DNA from: Achromobacter animicus
Lineage (GTDB): Bacteria > Pseudomonadota > Gammaproteobacteria > Burkholderiales > Burkholderiaceae_B
NCBI RefSeq assembly: GCF_902859585.1
Contig: NZ_CADIJM010000006.1
Coordinates: 124,001-188,000 of the forward strand
DNA length: 64,000 nucleotides
Direction of reading: 5' to 3'
Shown: piece after piece, positions 16,548 to 24,155 of the stretch
How positions within the stretch are numbered: the first letter of the stretch is position 1
Layout: every line of letters starts with the position of its first letter
Notes under the pieces: model-generated
The model's database searches: none
The model's input: the letters and a program-made list of their open reading frames with translations, nothing else
What the model was told of the DNA's origin: nothing
Position numbers and translations under genes: made by a program

Positions 16548-17387
16548 ATGCGCTTCCTGCCGATCGCCGCCGCCCTTTCAATATTGTTGACCGCTTGCGG
16601 GCCCGCAGACCGGGCCCGCTTTGCATTGCCGGAACTGACGCGGCTGCCGCCCGGCGAGGTCACCCATCAGCCGCCCGGTGATGCCCTGCGTAACGGATAT
16701 CCCGTCACGCCCGCGCCGGTCACCACGCGGCATCCACGCGGTGTCGCCATCATGACGCGTCAGGTCAGCCAGGCGGAATACGCGGCGTGCGTGGCCGCCG
16801 GCGCCTGCAAACCGCTGGACGCGGAACACCGCAAGGACAATTCTCCGGACCTGCCCGCCACGGGCATCAGCTGGTCGGACGCCTCGGCTTACGCGGCGTG
16901 GTTGTCCGGGTCGACGGGTCAACGCTATCGATTGCCGCGCTACGCGGAATGGATCTATGCGGCGGGCGAGGCGTATCGCGAAGAAACACCGCCCGCGGCC
17001 TTGCAGGACGACAACCAGGATCCCAACGACCCCGCGCAGCGCTGGCTGGCCGAATACGAACAGGAAAGCCGCCGCAGCGGGCAGGGCGCCGAAACCGCGG
17101 TGCGGCCGTTCGGCCAGTACGGCGCCAACGCGGCGGGCGTCAAGGACATGGCGGGCAGCGTGTGGGATTGGACTTCGGACTGTCACTCACGCCGCGTGCT
17201 GGACGCGGGAACGGGGGCGGAGTCGCCGGAAGACGCCGACCTGAGCCGCAACTGCGGCATCCGCGTCGCGGCGGGGCGGCACATCGCGTATCTGCCGGAT
17301 TTCATCCGCGACCCCAAGAGCGGCGCCTGTTCAGTCGGCGTGCCGCCCGCCAACCTGGGGGTGCGGCTGGTGCTCGAAGAGGGCTAG
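16548..17387 (+). CDS. nirV: NirV-type SUMF1-domain lipoprotein
   Basis: 279 residues. The N-terminus MRFLPIAAALSILLTACGPA is a lipoprotein signal with the lipobox cysteine at 17. The rest is a formylglycine-generating-enzyme (SUMF1-like) fold: QVSQAEYAACVAAGAC, PATGISWSDASAYAAWLSGSTGQRYRLPRYAEW, and GVKDMAGSVWDWTSDC. NirV genes of this kind accompany nirK in several denitrifiers; the protein's function is not settled. It lies 111 bp after norB and converges on the Crp/Fnr regulator gene. The nirV name rests on fold plus neighbourhood. Confidence 0.82.
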   Translation: MRFLPIAAALSILLTACGPADRARFALPELTRLPPGEVTHQPPGDALRNGYPVTPAPVTTRHPRGVAIMTRQVSQAEYAACVAAGACKPLDAEHRKDNSPDLPATGISWSDASAYAAWLSGSTGQRYRLPRYAEWIYAAGEAYREETPPAALQDDNQDPNDPAQRWLAEYEQESRRSGQGAETAVRPFGQYGANAAGVKDMAGSVWDWTSDCHSRRVLDAGTGAESPEDADLSRNCGIRVAAGRHIAYLPDFIRDPKSGACSVGVPPANLGVRLVLEEG

Positions 17388-17396
17388 GCCGCACAG

Positions 17397-17438
17397 GCGG
17401 CACTGTACACGCGGCACTGCAGTCGCTGCACTGCAGTC
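17397..17438. repeat. Three 14-bp tandem repeats
   Basis: Copies at 17397-17410, 17411-17424 and 17425-17438 follow the pattern GC(G/T)GCACTG-(T/C)A-(C/G)-(A/T)C. They fill part of the 87-bp gap between the converging nirV and Crp/Fnr genes. No function is evident; slippage-prone DNA is the simplest reading. Confidence 0.7.
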
Positions 17439-17474
17439 GCGGCGGATGCGGGCAGTGAGCCCGCGCTCGCCAAG

Positions 17475-18335
17475 CTAGTGCGCAGCCAGTTCAGCAGCCG
17501 TGCGATCGCCGGCCGTATGACCGGCAGCCGCACGATCGGCGGCCGTACGAGCGACGCCTTTGATTTTCATGGCGGCGTCGGCATCCGTTGCCGGCGAGCC
17601 GCTGCGGCACGACAGACACGACGCGCAGTCCATGGCGGGCTGCGCGTTTTCGGACAGCCGGGTCAGCGCCGCGGGCGACCGCAGCACGATGCGCTTGCGG
17701 CCGCTGCTGACGATGCCGCGCTGCTTCCAGTCGCTGAGCAGGCGGCTGACCGTATGCAGCGTGGTGCCGGTCATCTCGGCCACGTCCTGGCGCGTGATGG
17801 GAAAGCTGATCCCGATGCCGTCGTGCGTGGGCTGCCCGGATTGCTGGACCAGCCGCAGGATGGCGCGCGCGACGCGTTGCTCGACTTCGTCGGTGGACAA
17901 TTCCTGGATGCGGATGTGCGCGTCCTGCAGGCGTTGCCCCATGGTCTGCAGCGCGATCGCACCCAATTGCGGGTGGCTGGCCATGAAGCTTTCCCAGGCT
18001 TCTGCCGGCCATGCCAGGCAGACGCTTTCCTGCACGGCCAGCACGCTGGCCGGATAACAGGACTGCCGCATGGCGCAAGCCAGGCCAAACATATCGCCCG
18101 GATTGACATATCTCACGACAACTTGGTCGCCTTCCGATGTAATTTGTGTGACCTTGAGGCAGCCGTGCAGCAGCACGAAGAAATGGGCGCCTTCCGCACC
18201 CTGGCGGTAGGCGGCTTCGCCGGCTTCAAGACGGCATGGAACGGCGTCTTTCAGTGCGGCATCAAGCTGCGTATCGGACAACGGCCTGAACAGGTCCAGG
18301 TTGCGCAGCAGGGCATGGCATAAGGGCGATGGCAT
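17475..18335 (-). CDS. Crp/Fnr-family regulator with C-terminal cysteine-rich, repeat-bearing tail
   Basis: 286 residues from ATG 18335 (ribosome site weak, so the start is the least certain part). The effector barrel spans about 20-125 (GAEGAHFFVLLHGCLKV, VRYVNPGDMFGLAC) and the winged helix lies near 165-215 (ITRQDVAEMTGTTLHTVSRLLSDW). Position between nirV and nirK, and an NNR-type box before nirK, suggest a nitrogen-oxide-responsive regulator of the NnrR/DNR kind. Unusually, the C-terminus adds C237-x2-C240-x2-C243 followed by five-residue repeats (RTAAD, RAAAG, HTAGD, RTAAE). FNR-type N-terminal cysteines are absent. Confidence 0.85.
   Translation of the reverse strand: MPSPLCHALLRNLDLFRPLSDTQLDAALKDAVPCRLEAGEAAYRQGAEGAHFFVLLHGCLKVTQITSEGDQVVVRYVNPGDMFGLACAMRQSCYPASVLAVQESVCLAWPAEAWESFMASHPQLGAIALQTMGQRLQDAHIRIQELSTDEVEQRVARAILRLVQQSGQPTHDGIGISFPITRQDVAEMTGTTLHTVSRLLSDWKQRGIVSSGRKRIVLRSPAALTRLSENAQPAMDCASCLSCRSGSPATDADAAMKIKGVARTAADRAAAGHTAGDRTAAELAAH
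17494..17553 (-). repeat. Four 15-bp in-frame repeats encoding a pentapeptide tail
   Basis: Four 15-bp units (17494-17508, 17509-17523, 17524-17538, 17539-17553) of the form (G/C)C(A/G)GCCG-(T/C)-N-CG-A-N-CG lie at the 3' end of the Crp/Fnr gene. They encode an alanine-rich tail of five-residue units. The unit is a multiple of three, so copy-number change would preserve the frame. Confidence 0.75.
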
Positions 18336-18351
18336 GGCGGTCCGCTTATGG

Positions 18352-18398
18352 GCGTGGTGAAATTTTCCACGCGTCGATGGTGACACCTGGGGGTCACC
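18352..18398. promoter_or_regulatory. Two palindromes between Crp/Fnr gene and nirK
   Basis: The first, GCGTGG-N9-CCACGC (18352-18372, with AA-N-TT symmetry inside), lies 17 bp before the Crp/Fnr start. The second, GGTGAC-N8-GTCACC (18379-18398), follows six bases later. Both are perfect over 6-bp arms. They are candidate operators for regulator autoregulation and for nirK control; neither matches the FNR consensus. Confidence 0.55.
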
Positions 18399-18435
18399 CT
18401 GACAACGTGTGGGCGCTCGCAGGGTTATCCCGAAT

Positions 18436-18449
18436 TTGCGCTACAGCAA
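18436..18449 (+). promoter_or_regulatory. NNR/DNR-type box upstream of nirK
   Basis: TTGCGCTACAGCAA fits the TTG-N8-CAA pattern bound by NnrR, DNR and related Crp/Fnr regulators of denitrification genes, with the TTGCG left half reported for NnrR-type sites. Its centre is about 84 bp before the nirK start codon, leaving room for a class-II promoter and short leader. Confidence 0.65.
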
Positions 18450-18473
18450 AGAACGCGATCGCTCGCGGTTCTT
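18449..18473 (+). promoter_or_regulatory. Stem-loop in presumed nirK leader
   Basis: AAGAACGCGA (18449-18458) pairs with TCGC-G-GTTCTT (18463-18473) around a TCGC loop, with one bulged G. It lies immediately downstream of the NNR-type box. If transcription starts near 18484 the element would be DNA-level only; if earlier, it would fold in the RNA. Confidence 0.4.
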
Positions 18474-18526
18474 CAATGGAGGTGCCGACAGACTCGGCTT
18501 TGAAGAAACCGAAAGAGGAGTAGCAC

Positions 18527-19609
18527 ATGAACGCGTTGCGCCCCACCTTGCTTGCCGCCGCCCTGATGTTCTCGATGGCAGGCGGTCTGGCTTCCGCCCA
18601 GAATGCGGACACGCTGCCGCGCGCCAAGGTTACGCTGGTTGCCCCGCCGATGGTCCATCCGCATGAGCAGGTGGCCAAGTCGGGACCCAAGGTTGTCGAA
18701 TTCACCATGACCATCGAAGAAAAGAAGATGGTCATCGACGGTAAGGGCACCACGCTGCAGGCCATGACTTTCAACGGATCCATGCCCGGCCCCACGATGG
18801 TCGTGCACGAGGGCGACTACGTGGAGCTGACCCTGGTCAATCCCAAGACCAACGCCATGCCGCACAACGTCGACTTCCACGCCGCGACGGGCGCGCTGGG
18901 CGGCGCCAAGCTCACCAACGTGAACCCCGGCGAACAGGCCACGCTGCGCTTCAAGGCCGACCGCGCCGGCACCTTCGTCTATCACTGTGCCCCTGAAGGC
19001 ATGGTGCCGTGGCACGTCGTGGCCGGCATGAGCGGCACGATCATGGTGCTGCCGCGCGATGGCCTGAAAGATCCGCAGGGCAAGTCGCTGAAGTACGACC
19101 GCGTCTACACGATCGGCGAGTTCGACCTCTACATCCCCAAGGACGCCAACGGCAAGTACAAGGACTACGCGACCCTCGCCGAAAGCTACGGCGACACGGT
19201 GGAAGTCATGCGCAAGCTGACCCCGTCGCACATCGTCTTCAACGGCAAGGTCGGCGCACTGACGGGCGACAACGCCCTCACCGCCAAGGTCGGCGAAACC
19301 GTGCTGCTGATCCATTCGCAAGCCAACCGCGACACGCGCCCGCACCTGATCGGCGGCCACGGCGACTGGGTCTGGGAAACCGGCAAATTCAACAACCCGC
19401 CCGAAAAGGACCTGGAAACCTGGTTCATTCGCGGCGGTTCCGCCGGGGCGGCGCTGTACACGTTCAAGCAGCCCGGCGTGTACGCCTACCTGAACCACAA
19501 CCTGATCGAAGCCTTTGAACTGGGCGCGGCCGGGCACATCAAGGTCGAGGGCAAGTGGAACGACGACCTGATGAAGCAGATCAAGGCGCCGGGTCCCATC
19601 CCGCAGTAA
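18527..19609 (+). CDS. nirK: Copper-containing nitrite reductase (NO-forming)
   Basis: 360 residues with a Sec signal peptide cleaved near A24 (LASA-Q25) and two cupredoxin domains. Type 1 copper ligands are H113, C154, H163 and M168; type 2 ligands are H118, H153 and H324; catalytic D116 and H273 are present. Subtracting 24 gives 89, 130, 139, 144, 94, 129, 300, 92 and 249, the numbering I recall for Achromobacter xylosoxidans NiR. It reduces nitrite to NO in the periplasm as a trimer. A GAGGAG site lies 7 nt before the start. An NNR-type box lies upstream and a small cytochrome c gene downstream. Confidence 0.98.
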   Translation: MNALRPTLLAAALMFSMAGGLASAQNADTLPRAKVTLVAPPMVHPHEQVAKSGPKVVEFTMTIEEKKMVIDGKGTTLQAMTFNGSMPGPTMVVHEGDYVELTLVNPKTNAMPHNVDFHAATGALGGAKLTNVNPGEQATLRFKADRAGTFVYHCAPEGMVPWHVVAGMSGTIMVLPRDGLKDPQGKSLKYDRVYTIGEFDLYIPKDANGKYKDYATLAESYGDTVEVMRKLTPSHIVFNGKVGALTGDNALTAKVGETVLLIHSQANRDTRPHLIGGHGDWVWETGKFNNPPEKDLETWFIRGGSAGAALYTFKQPGVYAYLNHNLIEAFELGAAGHIKVEGKWNDDLMKQIKAPGPIPQ

Positions 19610-19616
19610 TGGCCGG

Positions 19617-19647
19617 CCGGCAAGGCGCGCGCGGCGCGTCTTGCCGG
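19617..19647 (+). terminator. Hairpin between nirK and cytochrome c gene
   Basis: CCGGCAAG at 19617-19624 pairs with CTTGCCGG at 19640-19647; inner bases extend it to about 13 bp with one G-U pair and a 5-nt loop. Only a short, interrupted T run follows. It may partially terminate after nirK or stabilise nirK mRNA, so nirK would exceed the cytochrome in amount. Confidence 0.5.
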
Positions 19648-19680
19648 GTTGTTCCCCTTCTAGAGCCTGGAATCTCCCCC

Positions 19681-20007
19681 ATGCCCAAATTTGCTCGACT
19701 CTTTTTTGCCCTTGCGCTGACGGGCCTGCCCGTCCAGCATGCCGCGGCTGACACCGTTGCCGCCGTCAATCCCGCCGGCGAAAAACTCTACAAGTCCGCC
19801 TGTGTCGTCTGCCATGCCAGCGGCGTGGCCAATGCCCCCAAGCTGGGCGACAAGCAGGCCTGGACGCCTTTCCTGGCGCAGGGCACGGACGCGCTGATGC
19901 TTACCGTGCTCAAAGGCAAGGGCGCCATGCCGCCGCGCGGCGGCTCGGCCGCTGACGACGCCACGCTACGTGCCGCGGTGGAATACATGATGGCTGCGGC
20001 AAAGTAA
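19681..20007 (+). CDS. Small periplasmic c-type cytochrome, cytochrome c5-like
   Basis: 108 residues: signal peptide to about A23, one CVVCH haem motif at 41-45, and a likely distal ligand Met83 in GKGAMPPRGG. The WTPFLAQGTDALMLTVLKGKGAMPPRGG pattern is that of cytochrome c5-type proteins. The frame is open upstream but only the ATG at 19681 gives a signal peptide. Located 71 bp after nirK, it is a plausible electron donor to the nitrite reductase. Donors known for Achromobacter NiR include azurin and cytochrome c551, so the role is inferred from position. Confidence 0.87.
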   Translation: MPKFARLFFALALTGLPVQHAAADTVAAVNPAGEKLYKSACVVCHASGVANAPKLGDKQAWTPFLAQGTDALMLTVLKGKGAMPPRGGSAADDATLRAAVEYMMAAAK

Positions 20008-20080
20008 CGCGTAACCTGGCGCGGCGCGGATTGAAACGCGCGGGATGCCGGCCGCGCGTTTCGCCGTGCTTTTCGTCACG

Positions 20081-20704
20081 CTACGCGCGGCGGGCCAGCA
20101 AGGCCCACACCCCGGCGGCCGACAGCAGCGCGCCGCCACCCAGGTTGAAGCCGCGCTGCGCGCGCGGCGACGCCAGCATGCGCCGGGCCGATCCCGCAAA
20201 GATCGCATAGGCCGCGGCATTGATGCCGGCGCAGGCGACAAACGTCGCTGACAACACCCACAACTGCTGCGTCACGTCTCGTGCCGGATCGATGAACTGC
20301 GGCAGGAAGGCCACGAAGAAGATCATGCCCTTCGGATTCAGCGCGGTCACCAGGTAAGTGTTGGCGAACAGCTTCCAGCGCGAACCCGCCGCCGTCGCAA
20401 CGGGCAGCGTGGCGGGCGACACGCCGGCGCGCAGCAGCCGGTAGCCGAGATACAGCAGGTACAGGCCGCCAATGGTCTTGACCACCGTGAACCAGAACGC
20501 GGATGCGGCAAGCAGCGCGCCCAGGCCCAGCAGCGACAGCACCAGGGCGGTGGAATCGCCCAGCGCCACGGCCAGCACCAGCGGCAGGCGGGCGCGCTTG
20601 CCGTGCGTAAGCGAATAGCTGATGACGGTAAGAATGGTGGGTCCGGGCAGCATGACGAGCAGGGCGGAAGCGCCCAGGAAGGCCAGCCAGGTTTCGAGCG
20701 ACAT
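20081..20704 (-). CDS. LysE/RhtB-family amino acid exporter
   Basis: 207 residues with five to six membrane helices and the family signature LGASALLVMLPGPTILTVISYSLTHGKRAGR-like N-terminus, then KTIGGLYLLYLGYRLLR and ANTYLVTALNPKGMIFFVAFLPQFI. Start ATG 20704 is 127 bp from the divergent glutathione reductase gene. Exports an amino acid or small metabolite; substrate unknown. Confidence 0.88.
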   Translation of the reverse strand: MSLETWLAFLGASALLVMLPGPTILTVISYSLTHGKRARLPLVLAVALGDSTALVLSLLGLGALLAASAFWFTVVKTIGGLYLLYLGYRLLRAGVSPATLPVATAAGSRWKLFANTYLVTALNPKGMIFFVAFLPQFIDPARDVTQQLWVLSATFVACAGINAAAYAIFAGSARRMLASPRAQRGFNLGGGALLSAAGVWALLARRA

Positions 20705-20830
20705 GGAAGGAACTCCGTATGAAGGGCCAGCGCGCGTGGCCGGCTGCGGCCAATGTATTCCAACCGTGGTGTTAAATACAGCTTTCCCGGACAGTGAACG
20801 CCGGCCCCCTGGCCGCGCGAAGGAAACCCC

Positions 20831-22189
20831 ATGGCATTTGACTTTGACCTGTTTGTGATCGGCGCGGGCTCGGGCGGCGTACGCGCGGCCCGCTTTTCCG
20901 CCAGTTTCGGTGCGCGCGTGGCGGTGGCGGAAAGCCGCTACCTGGGAGGCACGTGTGTGAACGTGGGCTGCGTGCCCAAGAAACTGCTGGTCTACGGCGC
21001 GCACTACAGCGAAGACTTCGAGCAGGCGCACGGTTTTGGCTGGAGCGCGGACGCGCCCAAGTTCGACTGGCCCACGCTGATCGCGAACAAGAACCGCGAG
21101 ATCGAGCGCCTGAACGGCATCTACCGCAACCTGCTGGTCAACAGCGGCGTGACGCTGCTTGAAGGCCACGCGCGCATCGTCGATCCGCACAAGGTCGAAA
21201 TCAACGGCAAGACCTATAGCGCCGAACACATTCTGGTGGCAACGGGCGGCTGGCCGCAGGTGCCCGACATTCCCGGCAAGGAACTCGCCATCACCTCCAA
21301 CGAGGCCTTCTTCCTGAAGGACCTGCCGCGCCGCGTGCTGGTCGTGGGCGGCGGCTACATCGCCGTGGAGTTCGCGTCCATCTTCAACGGCATGGGCGCG
21401 CAGACCGTCCAGTCGTATCGCGGCCCGCTCTTCCTGCGCGGCTTTGACCTGGGCGTGCGCGAGCACCTGCGCGACGAACTGGTCAAGAAGGGCATCGACC
21501 TGCGCATGAACACCGAGGTCGCGCGCATCGACAAGCGCGCCGACGGATCGCTGGCCGCCACCTGCAAGGATGGTTCCGTCATCGAGACCGATTGCGTGTT
21601 CTACGCCACGGGCCGCCGTCCGATGCTGGACAACCTGGGGCTGGAAAACACCGGCGTGAAGCTGCGCGAAGATGGCTTCATCGAGGTCGATGACGAATAC
21701 CGCACCGCGGAGCCGTCCATCCTGGCCATCGGCGACGTGATCGGCCGCGTGCCGCTGACGCCCGTGGCGCTGGCCGAAGGCATGGCGGTGGCGCGGCGCC
21801 TGTTCCGCCCGCACGAATACCGCAAGGTCGACTACAAGCTGATCCCCACTGCGGTATTCAGCCTGCCCAACATCGGCACGGTGGGCCTGACCACCGAAGA
21901 GGCGCGCGAAGCCGGCTTCGAGGTCCGGTTGTTCGAAAGCCGCTTCCGCCCCATGAAGCTGACGCTGACCGAATCGCAGGAACGCACGCTGATGAAGGTG
22001 ATCGTCGACGCGCAGACCGATCGCGTGCTGGGCGTGCACATGGTGGGTCCGGAGGCGGGCGAGATCGTGCAGGGACTGGCCGTGGCGCTGAAGGCGGGGG
22101 CGACCAAGGCGGTGTTCGACGACACCATCGGCATCCATCCCACGGCAGCCGAAGAGTTCGTGACGATGCGCACGCCCGTCGCGGAATAG
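20831..22189 (+). CDS. gor: Glutathione-disulfide reductase
   Basis: 452 residues, class I pyridine nucleotide-disulfide oxidoreductase. FAD loop [19 protein letters not shown] is followed by the redox-active pair in [15 protein letters not shown] (residues about 40-50), the NADPH loop [17 protein letters not shown] near 175, and the C-terminal [10 protein letters not shown] with the catalytic His-Glu. The arrangement GSGG-VRAAR is typical of glutathione reductase rather than lipoamide dehydrogenase. It keeps glutathione reduced in the cytoplasm. Single-gene unit with AAGGAAA before the start. Confidence 0.92.
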   Translation: MAFDFDLFVIGAGSGGVRAARFSASFGARVAVAESRYLGGTCVNVGCVPKKLLVYGAHYSEDFEQAHGFGWSADAPKFDWPTLIANKNREIERLNGIYRNLLVNSGVTLLEGHARIVDPHKVEINGKTYSAEHILVATGGWPQVPDIPGKELAITSNEAFFLKDLPRRVLVVGGGYIAVEFASIFNGMGAQTVQSYRGPLFLRGFDLGVREHLRDELVKKGIDLRMNTEVARIDKRADGSLAATCKDGSVIETDCVFYATGRRPMLDNLGLENTGVKLREDGFIEVDDEYRTAEPSILAIGDVIGRVPLTPVALAEGMAVARRLFRPHEYRKVDYKLIPTAVFSLPNIGTVGLTTEEAREAGFEVRLFESRFRPMKLTLTESQERTLMKVIVDAQTDRVLGVHMVGPEAGEIVQGLAVALKAGATKAVFDDTIGIHPTAAEEFVTMRTPVAE

Positions 22190-22246
22190 CGCCTGTGAAC
22201 CGGCGAGGCCGCAAGCGCCAGATGGCACGAGCGGCGCGCGCCGGCG

Positions 22247-23068
22247 CTACAGGCGTTGAATCATCGCGCGCGCCGCTGCCGGCGCGCGTTCTTTTGCGCC
22301 ATTGATGAAGTACGCGAAGACGTCCTGCGATTTTTTCCCGGAGTCCGCTTTGCCGATAAGCGGCAGGTCGTCCGGGTCCGCGCCGCGTGACCAGATCCGG
22401 AATCGCTCCGCCCAGGCGTCCAGCGCCTTGGGCGCGTAACCGGCCTTGTAGGCCGTGCTGGCGCGCATCAGCCGCGCGTAGACAAAGTCCGCCGTCCGAT
22501 CGGCGATGGCGGGAAACTCGTCGCTATCGGTGTACACGGTCGCCGCGCGATGGCGGCGCGCAAGGGCCACGTATTCCTCGCAGGCGAAACTGGCATGGCG
22601 CACGTCCAGCGCGTGCCGCAACGGCAAACCGTCCACCTTGTCCGGCAGCAATTCCAGGAAGGCGCCAAAATCCTCCGGGTCGAACTGTTTGGTCGGCGCG
22701 AACTGCCAAACGATGGGCCCCAGCTTCGGTCCCAGTTCGGCGATGCCGCTGTTCACGAACTTGGCAATCGAGTCCTTGGCGCCCGCCAGTTCGCGCCGGT
22801 TGGTCGAATACCGCGATGCCTTCAGCGAAAAGACGAAGTCGTCGGGCGTTTCATCGCGCCACTTGGCGAAGGTGGCGGGCTTCTGGGTGCCGTAGTAGGT
22901 GCCGTTGATCTCGATGGCCGTGACCTGCCGGCTGGCGTATTCCAGTTCGCGCGCATGGGGCAGGTCGTCGGGATAGAAGACGCCGCGCCACGGTTCGAAG
23001 GTCCAGCCGCCGATGCCGACTCGGATCGCGGCGGGGCTGTCTGCCGGGGACGGATGACGTTTCGGCAT
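22247..23068 (-). CDS. DUF72 family protein (YecE-like)
   Basis: 273 residues with the DUF72 pattern: VGIGGWTFEPWRGVFYPDDLPHARELEYASRQ, then AIEINGTYYGTQKPATFAKW, FSLKASRYSTNRR and a conserved LPLRHALDVRHASF. It is predicted to form a TIM barrel; molecular function is not established. It converges with gor (57 bp between stops) and is divergent from a LysE-type exporter gene. Confidence 0.9.
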   Translation of the reverse strand: MPKRHPSPADSPAAIRVGIGGWTFEPWRGVFYPDDLPHARELEYASRQVTAIEINGTYYGTQKPATFAKWRDETPDDFVFSLKASRYSTNRRELAGAKDSIAKFVNSGIAELGPKLGPIVWQFAPTKQFDPEDFGAFLELLPDKVDGLPLRHALDVRHASFACEEYVALARRHRAATVYTDSDEFPAIADRTADFVYARLMRASTAYKAGYAPKALDAWAERFRIWSRGADPDDLPLIGKADSGKKSQDVFAYFINGAKERAPAAARAMIQRL

Positions 23069-23220
23069 GGGCTGCGCTCCACAGGAAAGGTCGAGCGGTC
23101 CACTGTATCGCCGGCGCGACGAGCCGCCAACCCCGCCCGAAAATTCCGCTGTTCCGATACAGTTTTCGGCTAAGGTGTGCAGTCACGACCCGACTTCTGA
23201 CCGGCGCGCGCCGGCACTCC

Positions 23221-23853
23221 ATGCCTGACCTGACACATCTGCTGACTTTCGCCCTGGTAGCGCTGGGCATGGTGCTCACGCCTGGGCCCAACATGATCTA
23301 CCTGGTGTCGCGCTCGATCTCGCAAGGGCCGCAGGCCGGCCTGATTTCGCTGGGCGGGGTGGCGGTGGGGTTCATCTTCTACGTGGCCTGTGCGGCGTTC
23401 GGCATCACTGCCTTGCTGATGGCTGTGCCCTATGCCTACGACGCGCTGCGCATCGGCGGGGCGCTTTACCTGCTCTACATGGCGTGGCAGGCGATCCGTC
23501 CGGGCGGCCGCTCGCCGTTCCAGGTGCATGACCTGCCCAAGAGCAGCCCGCGGCAATTGTTCACGATGGGTCTGCTCACCAATCTGCTCAATCCCAAGAT
23601 CGCCGTCATGTACGTGTCGCTGCTGCCGCAATTCATCCAGCCCGACCACGGCAGCGTCTTCACCCAGTCGCTGGCGCTGGGCATGACGCAGGTCGTGATC
23701 AGCTTGTCGGTGAACGCCATGATCGCCATCATGGCCGGCTCCATTGCCGGGTTCCTGGCGGGCCGTCCGCTGTGGATGGTGGTGCAGCGCTGGCTGATGG
23801 GCACCGTGCTGGCCGGCCTGGCCGTGCGCATGCTTGTGGATACGCGCCGCTGA
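23221..23853 (+). CDS. LysE/RhtB-family exporter
   Basis: 210 residues with the family start LTFALVALGMVLTPGPNMIYLVSRSISQGPQAG, five to six hydrophobic segments, and LLTNLLNPKIAVMYVSLLPQFIQP. It overlaps the following small membrane protein gene (TGATG, three shared bases at most), suggesting coupled translation. Probable exporter of amino acids; substrate unknown. Confidence 0.88.
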   Translation: MPDLTHLLTFALVALGMVLTPGPNMIYLVSRSISQGPQAGLISLGGVAVGFIFYVACAAFGITALLMAVPYAYDALRIGGALYLLYMAWQAIRPGGRSPFQVHDLPKSSPRQLFTMGLLTNLLNPKIAVMYVSLLPQFIQPDHGSVFTQSLALGMTQVVISLSVNAMIAIMAGSIAGFLAGRPLWMVVQRWLMGTVLAGLAVRMLVDTRR

Positions 23854-24149
23854 TGCCCGCCGACGACGGATTTTTCGCGACGCTGGGCGGCATGCTTGGC
23901 GAGGGCCTGCGCGCCATCGTTGCAGGGATCAAATGGCTGCTCGGCGGGCTGGGCGGCGCGCTGGCCGATTTCTATGGCGGGCTGGCCGGCGCGATGGGCA
24001 TGAGCCCGTCGATCTTCAATCTGGTGTTGCTGGCGCTGGGCCTGATGTTTCTGTGGGGCGCGATCAAGGCGCTGCTGCGGCGGTCCATCCTGGGTTTTCT
24101 GTTCTGGGCGTTCATGACGCTGCTGGTGCTGGGCGGGCTGGTCGACTAG
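23853..24149 (+). CDS. Small hypothetical membrane protein
   Basis: 98 residues starting at the ATG that overlaps the previous stop (TGATG). A glycine-rich amphipathic stretch (LGGMLGEGLRAIVAGIKWLLGGLGGALADF) is followed by two hydrophobic helices (about 53-70 and 77-95). No family was recognised. Codon use is like its neighbours and overlap with the exporter gene supports that it is translated. It converges on the MocR-type gene with six bases between. Confidence 0.65.
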   Translation: MPADDGFFATLGGMLGEGLRAIVAGIKWLLGGLGGALADFYGGLAGAMGMSPSIFNLVLLALGLMFLWGAIKALLRRSILGFLFWAFMTLLVLGGLVD

Positions 24150-24155
24150 CGCGTC

